From Doryteuthis pealeii (taxonomy: Eukaryota; Mollusca; Cephalopoda; Myopsida; Loliginidae): 64,000 nt of DNA. Numbering within the stretch: the first letter of the stretch is position 1; each line of letters opens with the position of its first letter. This document shows, piece after piece, positions 1 to 9,673 of the stretch. Position numbers and translations under genes: made by a program. The notes under the pieces were generated by a model, which worked only from the letters and a program-made list of their open reading frames with translations, was not told where the DNA came from and made no database searches. The DNA is taken from assembly GCA_023376005.1 (NCBI GenBank), contig CM042150.1:76086111-76150110 (forward strand), in the 5' to 3' direction.

Positions 1-639
1 TCTTGATTTAAATCCTCTAATAACCTTACAGTTATCCAGTTAATCTAATTAGAGTTCAAAGAATGACTTGATAAAAAAAATCTCTGTTCAGATAATGCTT
101 TGCATAAAGAATATCTAATAAATATGCATAAATGACACTTAGTAGATACAATGATTAAGCATCTGCAATTTTTTCACTAATTAACCTCAGATGAATATGT
201 GTTTTAATTAACCAAATGAAATTTTCATTTGACCTTGGAGATCTTCATCAGCTTGAGTGAAAATTATTGCTCAAAAGAAATTGTTCATTTGTAATTATAT
301 TTCCTTGTAGACAAGACATATAAGAAAAAAAAAAAAAAAAAAAAAACATTTCCTTTATAAAAATATTTTAGTTTTTAAAGATTATTAACCTTCTGAATAC
401 TTAAATCATTACAGCAAGAAAGAAAAATATGTTGCACAAAAACACATTTAAACCTTAAAGATATCTTTGTTCAACTATCCCATCATTTCAGTAAAAAGAA
501 AAAGGTTGTATATGGCTATCCTTTTTAGTAGAGTAGCAGCCAAATTATTTATCAAGAAAATTATATTAACTTTAAAATATATAAACGTTTAAAAAATCTA
601 ATAAATAAGTGTGATGGAGAACGAGTACTACCGTACTCA

Positions 640-935
640 TTTAGAAAAAGAGCAGGACATGTCTTGTCTGCCGGAGTCGAACGCGCGCCTCCCGAATGCA
701 AAGAAATGAGATTTAGGCACTGGATGGATTGTGAGGTACAATTCAGGTGCCCGGATGTTGGGGCCTACACATGTCCTATCTGAATGCACGAGAATTGTGC
801 GTTGCATGGGGCGCGAGTTTTGACTGATGTTGGGGGACTATGCCCATAAATAATTGAAGTAAGTGGAGCGCTGGGAGAAGTAGTTGGTACGTGAGACTGC
901 AGTCAATGAAGAAACACTTTGTGGACGACATCAGA
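640..935 (-). repeat. GC-rich block with pol III B-box-like motif (copy 1)
   Basis: A block of clearly higher GC than its surroundings. On the minus strand it contains a motif like the tRNA TPsiC region (a box B resembling GGTTCGACTCCGG, read most cleanly in the 26830-27135 copy). No convincing box A was located. It may be a SINE of unrecognised family. Other copies lie at 10870-11150 and 26830-27135. Confidence 0.4.
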
Positions 936-1326
936 ATTTGTTTGTAATTCAACAGAATAAGTTTAGCTTAATATTCTTAAATCTTTAGCTGCTTGACCAT
1001 CTTATACCCTGTAAACTTGTGAACAATATGCATTCTAATTTCAGTGCAGGATTCCCCCATCTTTGTTCAAGCTATCCTATCAGTCCATTAAAAGAAAAGC
1101 TGCAAAAAAATCCCTTTATATTCAGCTTATATTATTAGCATCTGATAAGCTCTACTTTAAACTGAAATATCTATCTTACAGGTTACAATATTTTTTAAAA
1201 AAAGTAACCAATAAATGAAGGAAAATTTTCTTGATTTTAATTGTTTTTTTTTTCTTGGACTAGAATGAAACTCAGCTATAAAGATAGAAACAAATTAAAA
1301 TGATATGAATATAATATATCTAATAA

Positions 1327-1583
1327 GGGCCAGGTTAGCTCAGTCGGTAGAGCGTTCGGCTAGAAACCACAAGGTTCCTAGTTCGATACCGGTCCTTGCC
1401 AACTCAGCGAATGAGTAGCACAAGGATCTGTGCGGTAAAGTGAGGAGCTGATGGTAGGTGTGGGCGCTCCACCTCAGATGCTAAAACAATCTCCTTGGTC
1501 TAGTGCTATTGAAAAGGGGATAGACTCCTTGCTGACTGGCTTTGATACCGACTTTAGGCCGCCCCGTTGACTTTACTTACTTT
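1327..1583 (+). repeat. tRNA-headed SINE, family S1
   Basis: The first ~75 bases look like a tRNA gene: box A-like TAGCTCAGTCGG and box B-like AGTTCGATACC. A ~180-bp tRNA-unrelated body follows, ending in a short repeat like ttgactttacttac. This marks a pol III-transcribed, LINE-mobilised retroposon rather than a working tRNA gene. Copies: 10191-10446, 27540-27795, 50143-50400; a diverged relative lies at 22795-23045 and its mirror. Confidence 0.85.
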
Positions 1584-2096
1584 TTATATATATATATATA
1601 TTATATATATATAAATATGAACAAAACTTTTCTACTACTCCAGTTACCTGAATCTTACTCCTTAGGTTAGCAGCAAAATGAATAGACATATTTAGTACAT
1701 AAAGTTTTCCTACTATGGAAATCTTTTATGAGTTTTAGCATTTAATATAGATTACGTATTGCTCTACTTGTGGAGTATTAAGCACATTCTAAAATTTTTA
1801 CTTTCCAATTGTAATATTTTAATATATTATTGGGGCAATTTAAATTAACTTTCACTGCTAGCATAAAAGCAATGATCATCTGTTGTTTACAGACTGGATC
1901 TTCTGGTGATCATAAAATATATAAACAAATGTATGTATTAGTTTAAACACCACTCCTTAGTGGCAGCTGTCAAATGGCTGAGAGGTTAATGAATCGGGCT
2001 GATGAAAAGTCAGTAGAGTTTTGCTCCTGATCGAAGGTAGTTGCTGTGTTTAGCCACACTGAAGAGACATGAAATGTCAAAACACATCTGTGAGTT

Positions 2097-2135
<39 letters not shown>

Positions 2136-2238
2136 AGGGTTGTAAATGTTCATAGACTGACCAGGATGCTCTCATGAAATATGTCCAAATGAGATCTATT
2201 TTTCTACCCTTTCATTCATAAACTTTCTACATACTCCC

Positions 2239-2275
<37 letters not shown>

Positions 2276-2309
2276 ATATAATATATATATAAAGAAAATT
2301 AAAAAACAA

Positions 2310-2409
2310 NNNNNNNNNNNNNNNNNNNNNNNNNNNNNNNNNNNNNNNNNNNNNNNNNNNNNNNNNNNNNNNNNNNNNNNNNNNNNNNNNNNNNNNNNNN
2401 NNNNNNNNN
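2310..2409. other. Assembly gap (100 N)
   Basis: Exactly 100 Ns. The left flank is block A running into Penelope-like sequence. The right flank is the start of the palindrome-bearing contig. Any frame spanning it is meaningless. Confidence 0.99.
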
Positions 2410-2503
2410 AAAAAGAGAGAGATAACTTTTTTCTTCATAACTACTCATCTTCATAAAACTCTCCTCTGTTTTGATCCATTAGTGAATATAGGATAGTTAT
2501 TCT

Positions 2504-3077
2504 GTGTTAGCATCACTATTTACTTGGATCCTAAGACTTATATACAGGTAGTGTACGAAACAATACCATGGGATTCAGTGCAGCTGTGGCCCCTTCGAGA
2601 GTGAGGACGGCGCTCTGACCCTCCACTCAACTTGCCCTTCCCAGGAATAAATCGTTGAGAACCGGAACCGCACTCGAAGACTGCTCTCCGCTTTACGGAC
2701 TCACTCACAGTCAACGCAGTAGTTAAGCAAGCTCGACAGCGCAGCCTCGTCACCGATGTGATTCTCACCTTCCGCCACGCGCTCACTCGGCGCTCTCGCG
2801 AGCATCTTCGGAACTCACACGCTGCCCATCCACCCGTCAACTCGCACCACGCTCTCGCTGTCTCTCTACTTCTCACCACCCACTCACACTCACACCCGCG
2901 CGCTCCTTCGCTCACGCAGCACATCCTCACACGCACACACCGCCCACCCCGACCACGTCACCTCACCGACACACCCCTCGCACAAAAGCAAGAAGTTTAG
3001 AAGATAGAACCAAAGCCGGCCAGAAGAATAGATTATAGATGCAAGTTAGAAGTAAGAAGTAAAGAAGGGTATACAAA
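2504..3077 (+). mobile_element. Solo LTR, sequence disturbed next to the gap (left arm)
   Basis: Counterpart of the solo LTR at 33790-34276, recognisable at both ends (near 2504-2720 and 2985-3077). The middle, about 2760-2985, is replaced by a GC- and CAC-rich stretch absent from the mirror copy and from the other LTRs. It starts about 95 bp after the N gap. The long GC-rich frames here (2538-2936, 2758-3000) are not credible genes. Confidence 0.65.
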
Positions 3078-3084
3078 TATATCG

Positions 3085-3550
3085 ATTTGGTACTGTGAAA
3101 ACCTCAGTACGTAACATTTGATCAAATTAAATAATTCTCATGTTTATACAGATAACTAACCTTACATTTACTCTCTACACTATAACTGAAATGATACCAA
3201 TCAAATATTGTTAGGCTGATTTCATCTTTTAACAGAGATTTTATTTCTTCAATTTTCACTAACCTAAAGCAAAGAGATGTTTCTGCTAGTCAAGCTAAAG
3301 AAGATGCAGTGGTTTTATTTTCTTCATTAGTAAATTGTACAATCAGGTCATAACAGGTGAAATCAGAATTAATGCAATTTTAATGCAATTTAAGAAAATC
3401 ATACACTTATCACCTTTTTGAAATCTGACAAATCCTTTCTGGAGAACAAAGTATGGGGAAGTGATTGTAAAGTTATTTTTTTGGTTCTGTATTCTAAATC
3501 TGAATAGAATAATGGTGTTTAATTTTTAAAAAATTGAAATAGATCACAAA
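3085..3550. other. AT-rich, no feature seen (mirror 33312-33785)
   Basis: Non-coding sequence between the outermost solo LTR and the S3 SINE. I see no splice-flanked open frame or known repeat in either arm. Confidence 0.6.
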
Positions 3551-3554
3551 GTAG

Positions 3555-3815
3555 GCATGAGCCTATTCTAGTAGTGACCACTCCTAGCGGAGATTTAAGA
3601 GGTTTAAATTCAGAGTTCTCCTAGACTGGTTGCCTAACCAAGGTTAAAGAGCCCAGTCCTCCCTATTATTTACCCATAGCTGGAGGGAGAATAGTTGGAT
3701 TCATACCTTTCCCAAGGGTATTAGCGCTATGTGAACAGTGGCTTTATCCTGGATTTGGACTCAGTCCATTTCCTACAACTCTAACCAGTACACTACTGCA
3801 CTCTTTATTTATTGA
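3555..3815 (-). repeat. SINE family S3 (left arm)
   Basis: Reads on the minus strand as a tRNA-like head with a box A resembling TAGTGTACTGGTTAGAG, followed by a body with conserved strings such as gggaaaggtatgaatcc and taaccttggttaggcaac. The same family recurs at 13175-13436, 24510-24795, 33050-33310, 40911-41170, 41480-41640, 58335-58600, 61733-62012 and, partially, either side of the 200-N gap. The best-preserved head is at 61733-62012. Confidence 0.75.
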
Positions 3816-3828
3816 CATCAAATGTGTA

Positions 3829-3885
<57 letters not shown>

Positions 3886-4158
3886 TTCTCTTCTTAAATA
3901 GGGGCAATATCATCATGGACAAGTATTAAAATGACTATGTAACATGTTAACACATCTAGTATTCTATCAATACTTACATTTCTATAAATATTAAGATGCA
4001 TCAGTATCATCATGGTTTGATGAAACAATTGAACCTAAAAGATTGGTGGCTAGTCTAGTACATCTACCTATCTATATCAATTAGAGTAATGTGGACATGA
4101 AGTCAATGACGCTTTCAGTTACCAACAATGCAACCTAACAGGTTCATGAGGAGTCTAG

Positions 4159-4159
<1 letters not shown>

Positions 4160-4215
<56 letters not shown>
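4160..4215 (+). repeat. (TA)n tract, ~55 nt (left arm)
   Basis: The mirror position (32698-32712) has only about 14 nt of TA. A second pair, 3832-3882 versus 32988-33027, differs less. Confidence 0.95.
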
Positions 4216-4217
<2 letters not shown>

Positions 4218-4926
4218 AAGTTAGGGTAACGTAGACATGAAGTCAATGGTGCTTGGCACCATGTTCATTTAATTTCCATGCTATCTTACCTTAGATATGC
4301 ATGCTCTATTAAGGATATTGAGCACTCTTTACTAAAGATTTAACACTTTCTAAGAAGATTTCTATTCTAGAACTAATTAAAAACAAAAACACCCTCTCAT
4401 GATTTCAGTGATGATGAGTCAAATCTAGAGTCATATTGGAACAAGAAAAGCTCTTAGGAAATCGCATCAGACAAACAAAGACTTTGCAAAAAATAAAAGT
4501 GACAGAAATGGTCTTGATATTGAAGAGGTTCTCAATCAGTTTTTCTCTGTCATAAGGACACAGTAATTTAATATGCTATTCAATCTATAATATGAAAATG
4601 ATTGTTTTATCAAAAGAAATAATGAATTTGTTTTAATTATTATCTAATAGTAAAAGTTTATTGTATAACTTTGAAAAGAATCATTGCAATTCAAATATTG
4701 TATGAACAATAGAACTTCTTATTTTTGTATTTGAAGTTGTGTCTTTTAGATTCAATAATAAGGACTTGTTTTTGTTTTCTTCTTTTTCACAAAATATACA
4801 TCTAACAAATTGTTGTGCTTCCTACTTTCTTCTTTATTGTAGATTTACAAATATCATTCTCTCCTTTTAACACGTGACACACAAATGATAGGTATAAACG
4901 TATCTATGTATGTGTATGCATATATG

Positions 4927-4976
<50 letters not shown>

Positions 4977-5727
4977 CGCGCGTTGTTAAAAACCACAGAC
5001 AAGTTTTTATTTTAAGACTTTTTTATCATCTTACAAGATTTCTTAAGTTTGGTTCAATTCTATAAAAAATGTCCCAAAATTTTGCCCTGAGAACTTTCTA
5101 CCATCATTGGTTTTTTAAAGATGTTATTTTTTTCTCTAAAATCCAGTGAAACATTTCTTTTTTTATAGAGATCTTCATATCTGTAGATTTTTCTCATGTT
5201 TTGCTATATTAGAGGTTTTTTTTATATATCTAGATCATCTTATGTTCATGACAGTAAATATTGAAACTGTGAACTCTTAAGAATAGTATAAAATTTTCAG
5301 TTATAAAATATATGTAATATACTGGTTCTCAAACTGAAAGCTAGTTTATTTCACATTGATTTTTTGGGGGTTTAAGGGTTAAAAAAAAATCAATAAAAAA
5401 TTCTATTTCCAGACCACAGCATTCGGATTTTCTTCTTCCACCTAAAATTTAGGTAGACTGACCCCAAAGCTTAAAAGAAAGACCATTGCATAAAGAAAAC
5501 TTATATATAGCTCTATGCAAAATTTAATACCTAAAACCAAGCCTTTCTTTTATTTATATAAGATTATAATGCACTGCAAATATTTCTTAGTTTATTCATA
5601 AAAATACAAATATAGATACACAAAAACAATATAGAATTACCAAATGTTTGTTGTTTTGCCAGCTAAAGTCAATATTTATTTGTTGTTTGTCTGTTTGTGT
5701 TCATAAACTTTTGTGTGCACCATATAT
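4216..5727. other. AT-rich, intron-like (mirror 31207-32697)
   Basis: Apart from the GT tract there is nothing recognisable. It is probably intron of the ADAM-like gene, judging only from proximity to the exon. Confidence 0.5.
4928..4984 (+). repeat. (GT)n tract, ~57 nt
   Basis: A long GT tract in the left arm ending in gcgtgcgcgcg. At the mirror position (31947-31971) the tract is only about 25 nt. Confidence 0.95.
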
Positions 5728-5973
5728 ATAAGGTATGTCAAAAAAGTATCAAGATTTTTTGTACTTTTTGACACACCTTGTATTCTGAAAAAACAAATAA
5801 CGTTCCATTCATTAATTGTTTTCAGAATACAAAGTGTGTCAAAAAAGTACCAAGTTTAAAGCTGTATTTACCAAAATGGAAATGAAGAATGAATGGAATG
5901 GAATTTTTTTTCAGAATACAAGGGTTGTCAAAAAGTACAAAAAATCTCAATACTTTTTTGACACTCCCTGTAT
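5728..5973. mobile_element. MITE with nested inverted repeats (left arm)
   Basis: Terminal inverted repeats of ~60 nt contain the string tgtcaaaaaagta and start like aaggtatgtc / cagggagtgtc, next to TA. The inverted unit recurs inside, so the element holds four copies of the tgtcaaaaa core in alternating orientation. This fits a non-autonomous mariner-type element. No coding capacity. Confidence 0.7.
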
Positions 5974-6145
5974 ATAACAAAGAAGTAAAAACTATGTAAA
6001 TGTAGCCACCATCAGAGACAGCCTGAACATTTTAACATGTGTAAAAGTGAAAAAAAATATTTTGATGATACAAAATGTGTTTGTCTACTTTTTTGCATCA
6101 TCTGGAGAGAAATCATGTAAGAAATTTAAGAAATAATACATTTAT

Positions 6146-6595
6146 TGTTACATAATTATTAGATTCCTAACACTTATGTACCATTAGTGTAGAAATCAAA
6201 ATGGCTGTTATAAGTTGCAGCTGGCGGCCTTGAAGGATTGAGTGACTCGGCTTGACCTCATCCTGATCCTTCCGGTGGATACCATGAGAATCGATGGAGA
6301 AGACCCTCTTCCGGTTTAGATTATAAAGAGTTTTTAGTCAGTCTCGGCCAAACCACGATGGTGGTAAGTCGTGTTAAGCGCATGGCCATCTCAATCCGCG
6401 CAATTAGTTTGGTGGGGATTTCGGAATAAAATATGATCTAAAGCAAATCGAAGTCTTGGGTTATTATCTAAAAACTACCAATGACACAGGGCTTCTGATA
6501 AAGAGAAATCCCCAATGGAAGACCAGACATGAAGTCCCCAAGACGAAGTCCAAACGCTAGAAGAAGAATAATAGAAGTAAAGAGAGTATACAACA
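6146..6595 (+). mobile_element. Solo LTR, 450 nt, 4-bp TSD (left arm)
   Basis: Begins TGTTACATAAT and ends GTATACAACA, flanked on both sides by ttat (6142-6145 and 6596-6599). It contains an AATAAA-type signal (6425-6430) and the family string gacacagggcttctgat. The ends and short duplication fit an LTR retrotransposon, probably Gypsy-like, reduced to one LTR by recombination. It lies in the presumed intron 123 bp from the donor splice site of the ADAM-like exon. Confidence 0.82.
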
Positions 6596-6718
6596 TTATA
6601 TAAAAAATTATACAATTCCTTTTATTTTTCCAATTTTTTATGGAAATAAACAAAAATTACAAATTTGAATAAAAGGAAAGTGTTTTTAGTTGAATAAAAT
6701 GTCATTTTTATAACTCAC

Positions 6719-6854
6719 CTACATGTAGCATCACCAATAAATTGACATGATTTGTCACAGCAGGGATCTTGACCAATCAAACTCAAATAACCTCCATCAC
6801 ATTGTTCACCTTTATCAAGCTGACCATTTCCACATGTTTGATATTTCGGCTTTT
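6719..6854 (-). CDS. Partial exon, ADAM17-like disintegrin domain (left arm)
   Basis: A single 136-nt internal exon. On the minus strand it has acceptor tttacag immediately before 6854 and donor gtgagt immediately after 6719. The frame runs through without stops and gives KPKYQTCGNGQLDKGEQCDG, then Tyr-Leu-Ser and a DPCCDKSCQF segment ending in DATC. The CGNG..GEQCDxG..CC..C spacing is that of the disintegrin domain of ADAM metalloproteases, closest by pattern to ADAM17/TACE, a membrane sheddase; the domain is extracellular and follows the metalloprotease. The intron is phase 1 before it and phase 2 after. I see no neighbouring exon in the window, so introns are long. Orthology is inference from motif spacing. 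Confidence 0.8.
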
Positions 6855-7129
6855 CTGTAAACAGAGTATAAAATACATTGTTTCCTTTCATTTCATGAAC
6901 AAACATTTCTAGTTTTAAATAAGTAAACCCTTAACAATGTTTTGATAAAAAAGTCTAATTTTCCTCTAAACTAGAATTTTTTATATCTATATTATATTTT
7001 ATATTAGACAAAAAATAAAATTGCAACACCTCCATAAACAAAAATAGAATAGCATAAATGTACATATGAGGTTCATTTACTTTTGGACTTCTATATATAT
7101 TTATTTTTTCATTACACAGTTTTAAGTAT

Positions 7130-7816
7130 CTTGCAGATACACCGACACAGGCTGAGGCACTTCTACACAGCCTGGAGGAGGCAGCAAAGAATGTTGGCCA
7201 CTATGTGAACTCTGATAAAACTGAGTTCGTGAGCTTCAAAAAGCAAGGAGACATCTCCACACTTGACAGTAGGCCTCTTAAACCAGTGGAAAAATTCACA
7301 TACCTAGGTAGTAATATCTCATCCACAGAAAGTGATGTTAACACACAAATAGGAAAGGCATGGTTGGCCACAAACAAATTATCAGTCATATGGAAATCTG
7401 ACCTCCCTGACAAGCAAAAGAGACGATTCTTCCAGGCTGTGGTTATATTGGTACTGCTGTATGGCTGTACCACCTGGACCCTAACGAAGCACCTTGAGAA
7501 TAAGCTAGATGGGAGCTGCACAAGATTGCTGCGAGTGGTCCTGAAGTCGTGGAAGCAGCACCCCACAAAGAAGCAACTGTATGGTCGACTGCCTCCCATC
7601 TCACAAACCATACGAGTAAGAAGGGCTAGGCATGCAGGACACTGCTGGAGAAGCAAGGATGAGCTCGTAAGCGACGTACTACTGTGGAAGCCAGCACATG
7701 GGCACGCTAATGTGGGCCACCCAGCCAGGACCTACATTGACCAACTATGTAAGGATGCTGGTAAGAATGGTTTTATTGTACAATATTCATTAAAAACATT
7801 AAAATCTTTGGTTTAG
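7130..7816 (+). pseudogene. RTE-like LINE reverse transcriptase, C-terminal fragment (left arm)
   Basis: An open frame from about 7130 (LADTPTQAEALL..) to the stop at 7816. It covers the segment just after the RT catalytic FADD/YADD box, then KTEFVSF, YLGSNISS, the LLYGCTTWTLT motif and a C-terminal region with RRARHAGHCWR and a LLWKPAHG..GHPARTYIDQL end. This is the 3' part of ORF2 of a non-LTR retrotransposon, most similar in style to the RTE clade. The 5' end is truncated at 7130 in the usual LINE manner, and homology ends near 7770, before the normal C-terminus. It is not a gene of the host. It lies about 275 bp from the ADAM-like exon. Confidence 0.85.
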
Positions 7817-8118
7817 AAAAAAAATAACTTGTGATAGTCATATACTACCCAAATTCACTCACTGACATTGCATTGCTGATTGAGTAACCCTAGAGGAGTG
7901 CACCAGTTCACACAAGCACTGTAAGGTTCCTTCTGATTTGTTAACAAGTTACATCACGTCCATACAAGTAGCTCTTAAAATATTCAATACAGTTGGATAA
8001 TTTCCAGACTGACCATGTATATATATATATATATATGGGAGTAAATATGGAAATTAAATCCGACAATATAAAGAAAATTTGAAAAAACAAGTGTTCCGAA
8101 AATGGGATGAATTTAATT

Positions 8119-8163
8119 ATCGATGTTTAAAACATTTCGGTTACATTGAACCTTCATCAGGAT
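8119..8163 (-). ncRNA. Hammerhead ribozyme motif (minus copy)
   Basis: Exact reverse complement of the 45-nt motif at 9378-9422, so with the same core, stems and ATC cleavage triplet, at the far left end of the inverted Penelope-like block. Confidence 0.7.
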
Positions 8164-8573
8164 GTCTCTTGGGGTGAAGAAAATGACGGATGTTTTTATA
8201 TGTGACAAGAGATGAAAATCTTTTTAGTTATTTAACTGTATTTGATCAGCGTTTTATTTTTGAAAGGCAAGTCGCGATCTACTCACGCGAAGGTGTCATG
8301 ACGCGTGACGCAACTCGAAGAAATGCAAAAGACGAGAAAAAGTATTAATGGACAGATTATTTTTAAGAGAACATAGGGAAACAAAGTGGGAATGATAACT
8401 AAATAAATAATTAAATGAAGCCTGGTATTTAGTAATTATTTAACACTATTTAACTAGAAACGGAAATATAATAAATAATACATGTCGGTTATTAAGGGAA
8501 CAAAGTGGGAATGATAACTAAATGAATAATTAAATGAAGCCTGGTATTTTGTAATTATTTAACACTATTTTAG

Positions 8574-8852
8574 CTAAAAACGGAGATATATTGAAAAAAC
8601 CATGTCGATTATTAAATATAAATGCGAAATTGCACAGGCTTCAAAAATCTGTCGTAGTCTTTTGTTGTGAATATGGGCTAATATTGTGGCATCATTGAAA
8701 TTAAAGTTATGATTAGTTTCAGACATATGTTGGAGGAGGGTGTTCTGAAAATTGCCCAATTTAATATCACGTTTGTGCTCATATAAACGCTTCTTGAGAA
8801 TACATTGAAAATACATTGAAAATACAATGAAAATACATTGGGGAAACAGCAA
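8574..8852 (-). pseudogene. Penelope-like GIY-YIG endonuclease fragment (minus copy)
   Basis: Same domain as 8831-9130 on the other strand: LKKRLYEHKRDIKLGN.., HMSETNHNF, RLRQIFEACAISHL, then a frameshift or deletion replaces the C-terminus. The N-terminal residues read from the junction repeats are not native. The two copies are near-identical over ~200 nt. Confidence 0.82.
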
Positions 8853-9130
8853 GAACTCTCAAGAAGCGTTTATATGAGCACAAACGTGATATTAAATTGG
8901 GCAATTTTCAGAACACCCTCCTCCAACATATGTCTGAAACTAATCATAACTTTAATTTCAATGATGCCACAATATTAGCCCATATTCACAACAAAAGACT
9001 ACGACAGATTTTTGAAGCCTGTGCAATTTCGCATTTGCCCTCCCTTAATAATCGACATGGTTTTTTCAATATATCTCCATTTTTAGCTAAAATAGAGTTA
9101 AATAATTACAAAATACCAGGCTTCATTTAA
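8831..9130 (+). pseudogene. Penelope-like GIY-YIG endonuclease, C-terminal fragment (plus copy)
   Basis: The frame opens after a TGA at 8828-8830 with KYIGETARTLKKRLYEHKRD, so it retains the second half of the GIY-YIG signature (YIG at 8834-8842) and the Arg region (KKRLYEHKR). It continues through HMSETNHNF, RLRQIFEACAI (the Glu expected for catalysis) and ends ..NNYKIPGFI at the stop by 9130. About 98 residues. Everything N-terminal, including the reverse transcriptase, is missing. The function in a complete element is to nick the target for retrotransposition. The repeated atacattga units just upstream (8799-8839) mark the truncation point. Confidence 0.85.
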
Positions 9131-9377
9131 TTATTTATTTAGTTATCATTCCCACTTTGTTTCCCTATGTTCTCTTAAAAATAATCAGTACATTAATACT
9201 TTTTCTCGTTTTTTGCATTTCTTCGAGTTGCGTCACGCGTCATGACACCTTCGCGTGAGTAGATCGCGACTTGCCTTTCAAAAATAAAACGCTGATCAAA
9301 TACAGTTACATAACTAAAAAGATGTTCATCTCCTGTCACATATAAAAACATCCGTCATTTTCTTCACCCCAAGAGAC

Positions 9378-9422
9378 ATCCTGATGAAGGTTCAATGTAA
9401 CCGAAATGTTTTAAACATCGAT
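9378..9422 (+). ncRNA. Hammerhead ribozyme motif, Penelope-like 3' end (plus copy)
   Basis: Core string CTGATGA (9381-9387), stem II GGTT/AACC with loop CAATGT, GAAA (9403-9406), stem III TGTT/AACA with a 3-nt loop closed by A:T, and cleavage triplet ATC before GAT, which pairs with the ATC just upstream of the core (3-bp stem I). This satisfies CUGANGA, GAAA and NUH. One unpaired A at the base of stem II departs from the textbook fold, so activity is not assured. Penelope-like elements are established carriers of minimal hammerheads. Confidence 0.7.
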
Positions 9423-9467
9423 AATTAAATTTATCCCATTTTCGGAACACTTGTTTTTTCAAATTTT

Positions 9468-9523
<56 letters not shown>

Positions 9524-9631
9524 GGGAGTATGTAGAAAAGTTTATGAATGACAAGGGTAGAAAAATAGATCTCATTTGGACATATTTCATGAGAGCATCC
9601 TGGTCAGTCTATGAACATTTTAACCAACCCT

Positions 9632-9673
<42 letters not shown>

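Larger units (their letters stand above)
1..2309 (+). repeat. Block A, third copy, at a contig end
   Basis: This segment matches 26192-28505 in the same orientation and 9452-11785 as the reverse complement. It contains, in order, a poly-A tract near 327, a GC-rich block (640-935), a tRNA-headed SINE (1327-1583), and TA tracts at 1581-1615, 2101-2133 and 2241-2290. Its last 20 bases before the Ns match the outer end of the Penelope-like insert X (near 9452-9470), so this copy continues into X, not Y. Sequence upstream of base 1 should continue into block C'. No gene is seen in it. Confidence 0.9.
8037..9471. mobile_element. Insert X: two Penelope-like element ends in inverted orientation
   Basis: A self-inverted block centred near 8805-8830, located inside the left arm only. 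The right half (8831-9471, plus strand) and the left half (8830-8037, minus strand) each run from the middle of a GIY-YIG endonuclease coding region through a 3' untranslated region to a hammerhead-type motif. The left half also has a ~118-bp tandem duplication in its 3' untranslated part (8381-8610). Penelope-like elements are known to form tandem and inverted arrangements and to carry hammerhead motifs in their terminal repeats. TA tracts bound the block on both sides. Confidence 0.82.

Noticed and set aside
1327..1400. A functional tRNA gene (also near 10446, 27540, 50146)
   Set aside because: The tRNA-like heads have imperfect anticodon stems, continue into a shared non-tRNA body and, at 50143-50400, have a target-site duplication. 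They are SINE heads.
2538..3000. GC-rich overlapping frames of 132 and 80 residues next to the gap
   Set aside because: Low-complexity Arg/Ser/His composition, no family signature, opposite strands overlapping, and the sequence replaces part of an LTR that is intact in the mirror copy.
4928..4984. CRISPR array or Z-DNA regulatory element in the GT/GCGC tract
   Set aside because: No spacer-repeat periodicity, and the tract is an ordinary microsatellite; Z-DNA potential alone is not evidence of function.
7201..7656. Minus-strand 151-residue frame (and the plus-strand 169-residue frame at 29221)
   Set aside because: Antisense shadows of the RTE-like LINE coding strand.
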